Positions 17,745 to 26,222 of a DNA stretch of 64,000 bases are shown piece by piece. The translations under genes and the position numbers were made by a program. The notes beneath the pieces were generated by a model. It did no database searches and had not been told where the DNA came from. It saw nothing but the letters and a program-made list of their open reading frames with translations. Source of the DNA: Pseudoalteromonas rubra (lineage in GTDB: Bacteria > Pseudomonadota > Gammaproteobacteria > Enterobacterales > Alteromonadaceae); assembly GCF_000967655.1 (NCBI RefSeq), contig NZ_JXYA01000041.1:1-64000 (forward strand), read 5' to 3'. How positions within the stretch are numbered: position 1 is the first letter of the stretch; the number at the start of each line of letters is the position of its first letter.

Positions 17745-17770
17745 CTATAAGAGCATATAAGCTCTTATAG
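17745..17770. repeat. Perfect inverted repeat
   Basis: Ten-base arms CTATAAGAGC and GCTCTTATAG flank a 6-base loop, immediately beside the tRNA-like relic. A terminator for recombinase 2 (no T tract) or a recombination site are both possible. The remaining sequence up to 17920 holds no gene I can see. Confidence 0.5.
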
Positions 17771-17920
17771 CTTAGATGTTCTTTGGCTTTAATAAGGGAA
17801 TAATAAACGACTGCTTACTCTTCACCTCACAACTTAATTTACGCAAATTTCGGTAAAATTTGTAATTATTGAATTTTCATCCAACAACCATAAGGCCAAA
17901 GCATCTTATTGATAATTCTT

Positions 17921-18742
17921 TTAATGTCAAATAAAAAAGTTAACATCAGAAATTTGTCTTTTCAGTGTTTCTTTTGAAATCGATAAATACCTCTGAGTAG
18001 TGCTAATATCTGCGTGTCACATAACCTCTTTAATTGCAAACAAGTTCACCTTTGCATCAATTGCCATACGAGCAAATGTGTGTCTCAGCATATGCGGAGA
18101 AAAATACACTCATGCTGCACACCTGATTTTTTGACAAATGGTCGCTATGTTCTTCTGAGTGAGTTGTTTACCAGATCTCACGCTTGTAAAGAACCATTGA
18201 GAGGGCTTCAGCTTTCTACTCCTGTGCTCATGGTACTGTTTGAGTCGAGGAAGCAACTTTTGGTTGATAGGAACGATTCGGTCCTTATTTCATTTCCCTT
18301 TCCTGATGAGGATTTCCTTTTCTCAAAAGTCGACGTCTGATGTGGTAAGGTTCAACATTTCCTGGAGTCTCATTCACGAAAGCAATAGGGTGAAAATTAT
18401 CGCGCTGTTGCGTGACCTTTCAAGTGAATATCTCCATGGGTAATACTCGGTTTCGTAGATGATCGTTTTGATGTCTGCTTCTGAAACAAACCTGGGCAAA
18501 GGCTTATCGAGTTTAGGCTTTGGCACACTGAGTACGGGGTTTGTTTTAACGTAGCCCACAATTTCACACCGGACAAAAAAAGACTTTAGGTTTTGCCAAT
18601 GATTTCTGTATGTTTTGGAAGTCCAGCATCTCAACTTACTTGTCTCTGTCAGGAAGTCTTCCAACACGTCTCTGGTATAGTATCAGAGAGATTCCGCCCC
18701 TTTGTATGAAACAAGTAGATTGATGGTGCTCAACACGCTCAT
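17921..18742 (-). CDS. Tyrosine recombinase 2, UGA-recoded (Gly)
   Basis: Seven TGA codons interrupt the standard reading. With TGA as Gly, the gene encodes 273 residues from ATG 18742 to TAA. TGA supplies the glycine of LLSGMRLQEML (Gly about 123, catalytic Arg 125), the second glycine of RKGKGNKDR, and the glycine of VMGHADI (about 242). HMLRHTFA (H217) and TQRYLS (nucleophile Y252) are in normal codons. It is only distantly similar to recombinase 1, so the pair is not a recent duplication. Two adjacent recombinases recall elements that use several recombinases (for example Tn554-like or RIT-type), but that is analogy only. Confidence 0.85.
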
Positions 18743-18860
18743 ATAGCTTTTAGCCTTATTTCATCTCGCCACGAGAAAGTACTTTTTAAATCAATTGAAT
18801 AGCTCTGTTATTTGCATATGATGGGTTACTTAAAAAGGGTGTAAAATAGATCATAAAAGA

Positions 18861-18879
18861 TCAGGGGCTACGCCCCTGA
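18861..18879 (-). terminator. Hairpin overlapping the stop of the 143-residue gene
   Basis: TCAGGGGC-TAC-GCCCCTGA is a perfect 8-base-arm hairpin whose loop is the TAG stop codon of the preceding gene on the minus strand. The T tract is short (TGATCTTTTATG), so termination strength is uncertain. Confidence 0.5.
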
Positions 18880-19299
18880 AATATCCAGTTCATCGAAAAG
18901 ATATTTGCAAAATTTATCGTCCATTAACTCTGAAGTATGTCATGAAGTATTGCTGACAAGCTCTTCAATTGCAGCCTCAGAGTAATCAAAGCTACTGCAC
19001 ATGAAGTTACCATGCACATATATTTCTGTTCATGCTCCTGAAAAATCATTGATAAAGTCATAGCCAGTTACCTCTGACACTCTGTTTCTGGCTTCTTGCA
19101 ACACATAGTCAAGCACGCAGTACACTGGATCAATATTATCCCAACTTTCAGAGCCAATGCTTTCACGAAAATCATCTATAATTTCGAACAGCTCACCTTC
19201 ATTCATATCAAGATCATCACCAATCTTACAAATCGCACGAATATCTAAAGATCCAAATGGACAAAAGTAACCTTGTAGTTCACTCACCGTATTTCTCAT
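18868..19299 (-). CDS. Conserved-looking acidic protein, UGA-recoded
   Basis: The frame runs from ATG 19299 through two TGA codons (19030-19032 and 18940-18942) to TAG, giving 143 residues if TGA is Gly. The acidic sequence includes WDNIDPVYCVLDYVLQEA and, after the first TGA, TEIYVHGNFMCSSFDYSEAA, which continue as one protein; the standard reading would stop after 89 residues. This resembles small conserved proteins common on plasmids and integrative elements, possibly anti-restriction related, but I cannot name the family with confidence. Confidence 0.65.
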
Positions 19300-19846
19300 A
19301 ATTCAAGAAATTAATTAATAAAGTGATTATGAAACATCGGTATGACGCAAGGTGTCAAAGAACCGTTATTTTACAAGGCACGTAGGAAAATCGGTTATTG
19401 ACTCGCAGGGTCAACCGATATAATTACTAGACTTTATGATTAAATCTTAACTTGATCTGTTAAATCTGATCTTAAGGGTTGAATCTAACCTGACAGTGGG
19501 TAGCTGCTTTGTACCATAAACAGATCTACAGGCGTAACTCGTTTCTGCCCCATTCTTTGTTTCAATAGATTTACTACTTATTTCACCAAATCGTCACTTG
19601 ACTCACTTGTCCTAATATCAGTAATGTGTCAACAGGATTGAGGTAACATCAGCCTCCGAATCACTGCTGTCACGCATGTAAATTAAGCACTTGTGCTATT
19701 GCCTTTTTTCTGATTCGTATGTATTCTCCAATTTGGCTTGTTCGTAGCCAGCGAAAGCAAGTAACGGATTCTCTATCTCATTTAATTTATGAGAGGCGGG
19801 TCTGTGCTTTCCTTTTCTGCCTCTCACCTTATAGGAGGCAATATTC
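19300..19846. other. Intergenic region with hairpins and a doubtful recoded frame
   Basis: This 547-base gap holds an ATCGGTT/AACCGAT inverted repeat near 19395, AGCACTTGTGCT followed by T6 at about 19687-19712 (possible terminator), and a perfect hairpin just before the next gene. On the minus strand, 19447-19611 is an open frame only if TGA is Gly (two TGA codons, stop TAA), but it has no clear start. I do not call it a gene. It should contain divergent promoters. Confidence 0.4.
19790..19838 (+). promoter_or_regulatory. Leader hairpin and strong ribosome site
   Basis: TGAGAGGC (19790-19797) pairs perfectly with GCCTCTCA (19819-19826), and AGGAGG follows at 19833-19838, eight bases before the ATG. 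A hairpin this close to the ribosome site may control translation or transcription of the plus-strand pair. Confidence 0.4.
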
Positions 19847-20068
19847 ATGTCACAAATCATCAAGCTATCTACTTCTGACTCTCGCAAACGTAAAGGGCAA
19901 GTTCTTTCCCGGATCGACAATGAGCAAAAAATGATGGAATCAGGTACTCTCGGGGTTCAACGATTACTGATGAATATCGCATTGGATTTTATGGAAAAAC
20001 ATCCGCAAATGACTTGGGAACAAGCTCTATTTGCAGCGCAAGCTTACTGTGATCGTACTTATAATTAA
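19847..20068 (+). CDS. Small hypothetical protein
   Basis: This 73-residue protein follows an excellent AGGAGG site. The sequence (MSQIIKLSTSDSRKRKGQ, then WEQALFAAQAYCDRTY) is soluble and mildly basic at the N-terminus. It ends in TAA, has no internal TGA and reads the same in either code. The stop is 13 bases before the next ATG, so the two form an operon. No family is recognised. Confidence 0.55.
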   Translation: MSQIIKLSTSDSRKRKGQVLSRIDNEQKMMESGTLGVQRLLMNIALDFMEKHPQMTWEQALFAAQAYCDRTYN

Positions 20069-20081
20069 GGGAGTAAACAGG

Positions 20082-21071
20082 ATGAAGCATCACGTTGTCA
20101 TTTCGCACAATAATAAATCATATTCTTTAAAGGTTGGTGGGTGGCTAAAAAATCTTCATAGTGACTTCACAGAGGCAATGTACACTGTTCATACTGACGA
20201 CATTGTTCTTCCATGTGGTACGACGGCAGGAAGTTATAGGAAGGCAAAAAAAGTAGAGTATGACGCGATTAACTCCTCAACTGGACCGAAGAAGCATTTA
20301 AATCAGTCATCTATAAATGACTATGGTTGTGGATGGGATGAGCTTATTCAATTTCTTAAGAACCGTATAAACGAGTCTTGTCTGCCCTTATTATTTGCCA
20401 ATGGACCGCGCTCCGTAGAAGAGCAAGTATTAATCAATAAAGCTGCAAGTAATGGCCATGTTGGTGCTATGTATTGGATTGGTATGGTATTGAGTGACGG
20501 CTTAAATGAAAACTGTCTATTGTGGCTATCAATGGCACATAATCGTGGTCATGTAGGCGCAGCTTATGCAATGGCGGCCTTTCTTTTAAATGAAGGCAAT
20601 GTGGTGGAAGCGCTTCGCTGCTTGATTATTGCTGCCGATAGTGGGTGTGACTATGCATTTATGACGATATTTGACTCTGATCTGCTAAAAAGAATGTTCC
20701 AACTCCAGGATGTTAATGTGATAGAGTCAATGCTGAATCAATTAATCGAAGTATCTTACTATTCAAGCGCCCGTTATTACAAAAGTATATTATTATTAAT
20801 TCAAAATGAGATACCTCAGGGTTTGCAACTTCTGCGGGAGTTTGCAAAAAATCCGAAGAATTCGCCTAACAAAAAACACAGAGATGAGGTGTATGTTAAC
20901 CAGTTGAATCACGCTAAAAGCTTAACGGAAGATTTAGCACGGAATATTGGCGAGGGAGCCTCCATAGCTGGATGCTTACATGATTACTTCAATAAACTCC
21001 CATCGGGTATGCTCTCTGGCTATATGAAAGAAGTAAATATGATCTCAGAAGCGGTGAAAGCTCAGTTGTGA
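20082..21071 (+). CDS. Sel1/TPR-like repeat protein
   Basis: ATG 20082 is preceded by GGGAG and gives 329 residues. The middle (about 125-215) has repeats of Sel1 type: AASNGHVGAMYWIGMVL, MAHNRGHVGAAYAMAAFLL and AADSGCDYAFMTIF, spaced about 36 residues. Such proteins are scaffolds or toxin/immunity-like partners. All glycines use GGN codons. The frame ends TGA immediately followed by TAA, so with TGA as Gly it would be one residue longer (to 21074). That is consistent with a gene tolerated in either code. Confidence 0.65.
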   Translation: MKHHVVISHNNKSYSLKVGGWLKNLHSDFTEAMYTVHTDDIVLPCGTTAGSYRKAKKVEYDAINSSTGPKKHLNQSSINDYGCGWDELIQFLKNRINESCLPLLFANGPRSVEEQVLINKAASNGHVGAMYWIGMVLSDGLNENCLLWLSMAHNRGHVGAAYAMAAFLLNEGNVVEALRCLIIAADSGCDYAFMTIFDSDLLKRMFQLQDVNVIESMLNQLIEVSYYSSARYYKSILLLIQNEIPQGLQLLREFAKNPKNSPNKKHRDEVYVNQLNHAKSLTEDLARNIGEGASIAGCLHDYFNKLPSGMLSGYMKEVNMISEAVKAQL

Positions 21072-21118
21072 TAACAAGCACTTCAGTGTTTCAAGTTACT
21101 TTTTCTTATCTTCCATTA

Positions 21119-21150
21119 GTGTGCTTGTGCAAATGCCCTAGCACACTTTT
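21119..21150 (+). terminator. Terminator after the Sel1-like gene
   Basis: GTGTGCT (21119-21125) and AGCACAC (21140-21146) form a perfect 7-base stem followed by four T residues. It separates the convergent plus-strand Sel1-like gene and the minus-strand 558-residue gene. Confidence 0.6.
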
Positions 21151-21311
21151 GTCCAGAAACGAGCTTGAACGATAGTCCGACTTTCGCTCAGAGCTGTTTG
21201 TCAGGTGAAGTCCACTCTATTCATCAAAACTATAAGCTCAGATATTATTAGTACACTATATGACTCTATAACAATAAAAATTCCTTTCTTAAAACTGTTT
21301 ATTATGTGGTG

Positions 21312-22988
21312 CTAACCTATATTATTACCCAAATTCCCCCTCGCTTTTTCCTTATTAAAACTCCCACTTTCAGTGAGCAGTCCGTAGCTCCTTAGCAAAT
21401 GCTGCATCTGAGTTCTGTCCTCTACTTTTCATCACATTGAAATATGCGTGATAACAGATAGAGGCTTATCAGGGCTTCAGGTTATCATTTTGTTGTAGAA
21501 CGCAATGAGGTTTTTCTTCCATCTTGTACCACCGGCTTCACTCGGACTTTCACCAAACATACCATTGGCGATATCAAGACGATTCGGATCTAGATGCAAA
21601 CCATGAACATCAAACGAGTTGCTTTTGATTTCTTGGATAAGTGAGTCAGTAAAATACTGATCTATGAGATCAAAACCAATTCAATGAACAAACTGGAGTA
21701 TTTCCCTTTTTCGCTTGTCCTGCTCTTTTACTTTTTCACGATTAGCCTGGATCGCTACATCAAGTCAGGCTTTGTACTTTTCCATCGCAGTATCGAGTGT
21801 GTTTTGAAATCATTGCATGAAACTAGCAAGATTACTTGGTTTGAGATCATCCATGCTCTTAATAAAAGAAACATCTATTTGATAACACCTGCTCAATGCA
21901 GACTTTATTTCAGACACCCCTGAACTATGTTGCATAAGGTCTTCAATGTGCTCCTGAATTGCCTGAGTCCTTAAAAAACCTGCGGCTCTTATTTTGGGCA
22001 TGGTGTCTTTATAGACCTTTTGGTATTCCTGCTCAGGCTTGAGCAAATCAGCAAGTGGAAAATTTGATTCAATGGCGTAATCACCATCCAGTGATATCTC
22101 CCTGAGAGGTGGGTTCACTCACATATCTATCGCTATGATTTCGTTTTCGTCACCGCGCGATATCAGCGAATCTCACACCCTTTCGATATTGCTACCAGAA
22201 AGCGATAAAAGGTAACTGGTTTCTAACGATTTATTTGATGAGTACTTGTCCTCAAACGCTCTAATTTTATCTCCAAAGCTGGGGTCAATATCAATTAACG
22301 TGAGCGTAATTTCTCTGTATATGTGGGATTGGGGATTCTTTGAATCCGCTTTTTTGGCTGATAGTAAGAGCTTTTTCAGCTCATTAGGATCATTAAGCAA
22401 TAGCTCTTTAATTTGCGTGTACGCTTCGGTATCGCCATCTTTGAGCCTACTCAGCAACGCTAATATTTTAGAGCCTGCAAGCTCAGTATGATCAAGCTGG
22501 TCATGAAGTTTTATGAGTCTTTCAGTACAGGCTTCATATGAGTTGAGCACTTGTTTATCAGCTTCAATCAATACTGATAATTTAGTTCAGAATTTCTCGT
22601 TGAATAGATCAATAGATGTTTTATTAGTAGGGAATCCGTTCTGTTCTATATACTGTATTGATTCTCTACTATGACTCATTGTTAGCAGCAATGAGTCAAC
22701 AGACGATATTTCCTGCTTCTTCAGCAGCTCAATAAAAGCCTCATATCAGCTCCTCTTGCTGTATCTTGTGAGATTTTTCAATCACTCAATACGAAGCTGG
22801 TATTGTGCGAATTCTTTTGATGGTTCATTTCAGGCTTGAATATTTGCATCAAGTGACTGCAAATATTTGTCCCCTAATTCTCTTACGCCACCTATTCACA
22901 ATTGTTCATCAAGTTTTCACGAAAGCGATTTCATGAGCTCTTGTTGTTGCATGTCAGCCAGTGAAAGCTGTTCCTCCAATTTTTCCAT
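21312..22988 (-). CDS. Large helical protein, UGA-recoded, unknown function
   Basis: The frame runs from ATG 22988 to TAG 21312 and is broken only by 14 TGA codons, two of them adjacent (SM-TGA-TGA-KVED). Read as Gly it yields 558 residues, mainly charged helices with coiled-coil character and no obvious membrane segment. The standard code leaves only fragments of about 100-130 residues. The C-terminal region (DVHGLHLDPNRLDIANGMFG, GGTRWKKNLIAFYNKM) looks folded. It starts 11 bases after the stop of the secreted-protein gene, so the two are probably co-transcribed. No family is recognised; a conjugation-channel or TraH/VirB-like partner is only a guess. Confidence 0.7.
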
Positions 22989-22999
22989 ATGACTGATAG

Positions 23000-23470
23000 T
23001 TAATGATTATAATCTTTACCAAACAAAGCTTTATATAACTTTTGGGTACTTTCGGCTTCTTCTTCCGTTAACTCAACCCCCGTCTTATCTTTGTATTCTT
23101 TCTTTTGTCGGAAATACTCTGCGAGCAAATGTAGATTTGAGTAATCGTCCTTCGGCAGCTTCGTAAAAACAAACGTAGCTTCTGGATCAGTTGCAGCAAT
23201 ATCTTCCACCAGTGTTTTAAACATATGATTCAAAGTCAAACTTCCAGCAATCCCCTTAAGTGACTGAACCTTTTGCTCTTCGGTCAAATTCAAAGTGTCG
23301 TAGTACTGGATCAGCTTTGGCTCTATACCATACATAAAATCAGCAATGATCTTCGGATACGTAATTTTATGGTAATCAATGCCATAGACCGACTCTTGCT
23401 CAGCTGAGAGGGCAAAAGTTGAAATGAAGTATACAAAGAGAGCTGCCAGTGAATGAGCGAGTTTATTCAT
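23000..23470 (-). CDS. Periplasmic protein of the recoded element
   Basis: This 156-residue protein has a clear signal peptide (MNKLAHSLAALFVYF, cleavage near ALSA-EQ). The mature part is helical and charged, with no family I recognise. It contains no TGA and ends in TAA, so it can be read in either code. An AAGGAAG-like site precedes the ATG, and two palindromes lie upstream, shared with the divergent XRE gene. With the 558-residue gene it may form an envelope-associated transfer function. Confidence 0.6.
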   Translation of the reverse strand: MNKLAHSLAALFVYFISTFALSAEQESVYGIDYHKITYPKIIADFMYGIEPKLIQYYDTLNLTEEQKVQSLKGIAGSLTLNHMFKTLVEDIAATDPEATFVFTKLPKDDYSNLHLLAEYFRQKKEYKDKTGVELTEEEAESTQKLYKALFGKDYNH

Positions 23471-23495
23471 AATATCCTTCCTTATTTAATTTTGA

Positions 23496-23566
23496 GGGGT
23501 ATACCCCGTGGTAATTTATACCACAAAAATTGAACATTCCAATACTTTTAGAGCATTGATTGGAAT
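23496..23566. promoter_or_regulatory. Divergent control region with three palindromes
   Basis: Between the secreted-protein gene and the XRE gene lie GGGGTATACCCC (23496-23507), GTGGTA-N5-TACCAC (23508-23524) and ATTCCAAT-N15-ATTGGAAT (23536-23566). The last overlaps the ribosome site of the XRE gene, as expected for autoregulation. The first two would cover the promoter of the secreted-protein gene. Confidence 0.6.
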
Positions 23567-23571
23567 CAGCG

Positions 23572-23817
23572 TTGGATATAAAAATTGCCTTTGGCCGAGT
23601 GCTGAGAAATGTTCGAAAGCATGGTAAGAAGAAGATGTCTCAAGAACTCTTAGCGCTTGAGGCAGACATTGACCGAGCCCATATTTCCAAACTCGAACAA
23701 GGGGTCTTCCAACCAACTCTCGCTACGGTGTTTGATCTGGCAAGAGTACTGGAATGCACACCCGCAGAACTGGTCGAATTGGTAGATAAAGAACTACAAG
23801 CCAACCAGGACACTTAA
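23572..23817 (+). CDS. XRE-family transcriptional regulator
   Basis: I prefer the TTG at 23572 (GGAA upstream), giving 81 residues that start at the usual domain border (DIKIAFGRVLRNVRK). The HTH reads KKMSQELLALEADIDRAHIS then KLEQGVFQPTLATVFDLARVL, the typical five-helix XRE fold. It ends in TAA and uses no TGA. It converges with, and overlaps by 24 bases, the 3' end of the winged-helix gene. It is probably the repressor of the divergent minus-strand genes through the palindromes listed separately. Confidence 0.8.
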   Translation: MDIKIAFGRVLRNVRKHGKKKMSQELLALEADIDRAHISKLEQGVFQPTLATVFDLARVLECTPAELVELVDKELQANQDT

Positions 23818-24657
23818 GTCCTCTTGCATTGTCTTAAAACGAAAATACGGTCGAAACTTAGCAAATCAACTCAACTGCTCCAGCCTGCGAACCACCGCTT
23901 CCATACATGACTTGTGCTCAAACACATAGTAAATACAGCTATTTTTGTGTGAACCGTATTTCTTATTCACCACTCACAGAGATAGAAAGAAACAGTGCCA
24001 CTGTATTTGCTGGAGCGCTCTTTTGGCATCTCTACCCATATGCTGCTCAAATAGCGTGAGCTTGCCTCACTGTGGTGTTTGATAGCCAATAATGGCATCA
24101 GGGATTATTTGCAGATCTCAGGCCTTGAGCAAAGCTTTTGACTTGGAAGTAGCCCCACTGAGCGTGTTATTACTTCACTCTCGCTCGAAGTAGCAATGAA
24201 AGAAGTTCAATGTATATCACTGCCTACGTATCCACTTAAAAAACGATATTTTGAAATCAATGGTCGCGACTCGATGATAATAATCAGCTGCAAAGAAGCA
24301 ACTTCGCCCTAGTGGTCTTCTAATACTTTCTAATGAATACCTTCACTGCTTTGCCAGTCACTTTGCTCCTCTTTCCGTCAGACAATACACAGGAGCGAGG
24401 GGTCATTTTCATGGTACAAATCCGAACTCTAGCACCCTCACCAAAGGCCTGTCTGATTCCCTTAAAGATCGTAAGTAACGGTTCACCGTTGAGACGCTTA
24501 CATTCGGTAAGATAGAACTGAGTTGCTGCGATGTAAGGTATTGAAATGTCGCTAGTGCTTCTAGCACATAACTCTGTGCGATTGTTAATTTCAAGGCTCT
24601 AATATTTAGGAGATAATCCCGAAAGGTCGATGTGTTTTGTGAGCCTATTTGGCTCAA
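23794..24657 (-). CDS. Replication-relaxation-like winged-helix protein, UGA-recoded
   Basis: The frame opens at TTG 24657, overlaps the ATPase 3' end by 59 bases, passes ten TGA codons and ends in TAG (287 residues with TGA as Gly). The N-terminal part is a winged helix (LTSQQLSSILPNVSVSTVNR). It is followed by VP-G-K-G-PLAPVYCLTERGAK-G and DLQIIPDAIIGYQTPQ-G-GK, where the TGA glycines restore the YxLTxxG and IIPDAxxxxxxxxG patterns of replication-relaxation (PF13814)-type proteins. The standard reading ends after 82 residues in the middle of the domain. It is coupled to the ATPase gene, and such pairs occur in conjugative elements. Confidence 0.75.
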
Positions 24658-25915
24658 AATTCACTATTCTCTCAAAGTAATATTTAGATAGTTGAATCTT
24701 ACGTATCTGTTTCCACAGAGTATACGGCATGGAATGAGCGTTATTTAAAAGAAAGCTTGGCACCCTAATTTTAAATGGTCGTACCATTGATGACTGTACC
24801 CAAAATTCTCAATGTTTCAAGTTTTCTATTTCGCCCGAAACAATGGCGGTTTCGTCTTCAATGGCCTTTCGGCTTTTTCGTTCGTTCTGTCAGGCAATAA
24901 TCACTCATACTGACAACAGTGCTTTTTGCAAGTACTTGTCTCAGCATTGTCAGATGTATTGGCTGGCCAGGACAAGGTACAGCTTGTATTTACGCAACTG
25001 GGTTAACGCTTTTTCAAGGTCAGAAGAAATGAAATTATGAAACTCGTCTATAAACAAAAAGGTTGGAACTCTTTTCACTCTGAGTGTTTTGGCTCTTTTG
25101 AGTGCAATCACACGCAGCAACGCGACGATAAAGCGTCAGTAGGCTTCAACACTGTCACTTCCCAGCTCTCATAGTGGCAGTCTAAAGATGATGATTTTTC
25201 TCTGTTGTATCAAGCTTTCTAGATCTATCGAATGAGCTCAGGTGAGTAATCGCTGCAATATGGGGTCATTTAGTAAGACTTGCAGCCTCATTTCTATAGC
25301 ATGCTTACTTATTCCCAATGATTTACTTTTGAATTTTTTAATGAAGAATCAACGATGAATCGGGTTTTCTAGCTTCAATCAGTCTTCAATAAGATCAGAG
25401 TTTTCATCATCATTCATAAATCGTTTCAGGTCTATCAGCGAGCTGTCTTTTCGCCTGAGTAGAGTTGAAACACATGGGTACAAAATCGCATTCATTTGGC
25501 TGGTTGTCGTCGTTCATTTGAGCAACACGTTAAGTATTTTGATGATCTCTTGTGCCATGAGGTTCATACTGTCTTCGTGAGTATCGACAAAAGAAAATGG
25601 ATTAATTGATGGGTAGGCACTCGTACTGAGTGACGGATCGATATACACCAATCTGTCCGCCATTTTTTCGTCCGAAAATTCCTTGAATCTCGCTATTTCT
25701 TTCGACATATCTCAATGCGGATCAAGAAGTACGATGGCATTTTCGGGGGTGGCTGAACAGACTTCCGAGTAAATGAACTGCTTCATGAGTTCACTTTTTC
25801 AGCTTCATGTTTTTCATGAAATATAGATATGCCTTTGCCTGTGAGAAACTTTTACTTTCTTACGCAACGTGCGTTGAAAAAACCAATTATTCATCATTCA
25901 AACAAATCGTATCAT
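24599..25915 (-). CDS. Conjugation-type P-loop ATPase (VirD4/HerA-like), UGA-recoded
   Basis: Read with TGA as Gly (16 codons), this is a 438-residue ATPase ending in TAG. Walker A is ISGKTGSGKSEL, in which all three glycines (34, 37, 39) are TGA. Next comes LLDPHGDM with TGA as its glycine (68), a hallmark of type IV DNA-transfer ATPases. Walker B is FLFIDEFHNF (D290, E291) in normal codons, then ASQYIGQC and LLSVGVIIAG, again with TGA glycines. The start is uncertain: ATG 25915 follows the TAA of the upstream small frame, but the frame is open further up. It is probably the DNA pump or coupling protein of the nested element. Confidence 0.85.
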
Positions 25916-25925
25916 GCTGTTTTTA

Positions 25926-26135
25926 TTAAAATCTAAATGCGTTTTCATTGTGTCGCTTGTGTACAGCAGTTTCATCAATGCAATGAGTGTAAAGGAGGAA
26001 AATTGTTTTCAACTTTACTATATCATACGTAAAGATCCTCCATCTTCGGCACACAAACGAACCATCTTGATAATTCATTGGATCTGTTTCATATTCAAAT
26101 TCAGTAAGTCATAAAATACTTTTGAACGTTCTCAA
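25926..26135 (-). CDS. Possible small recoded gene upstream of the ATPase
   Basis: A 69-residue frame from TTG 26135 to TAA, ending 10 bases before the ATPase ATG, with one TGA (KSIL-G-LTEF). Sequence includes NYQDGSFVCRRWRIFTYDIV. No ribosome site is clear and no family is recognised, so the gene may be an artefact. Spacing to the ATPase is its best support. Confidence 0.3.
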
Positions 26136-26222
26136 GCTTTTCCACTGTTATTCGGTTGATACACGTCGATTGAAATGGACGTAAGAAATGTTTCTTTTTT
26201 CATCAAAAAAAGTTAGTAAATA

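Noticed and set aside
19696..19920. Minus-strand 74-residue frame over the start of the 73-residue gene
   Set aside because: It overlaps a gene with an excellent AGGAGG site and a control hairpin on the other strand, and resembles no protein.
25914..26114. Plus-strand 66-residue frame at the right end of the nested element
   Set aside because: It has no ribosome site and lies opposite the ATPase 5' region and the small recoded frame.
16452..26135. Ordinary pseudogene decay of the minus-strand genes
   Set aside because: Decay would give TAA, TAG and frameshifts as well. I found only TGA in long frames, always at glycine positions where motifs allow a check, and clean TAA/TAG ends.
16452..26135. 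UGA read as tryptophan (code 4) or selenocysteine
   Set aside because: Trp would give SWKTWSWKS for Walker A and YTWIR for the recombinase motif, which match no family, and TGG is already used for Trp. About 59 selenocysteines at Gly positions without SECIS-like structures is not credible.
16452..26135. Sequencing error turning GGA into TGA
   Set aside because: Unmodified GGA codons occur in the same genes, and plus-strand genes within the element are clean. Errors limited to one strand and one codon are unlikely.
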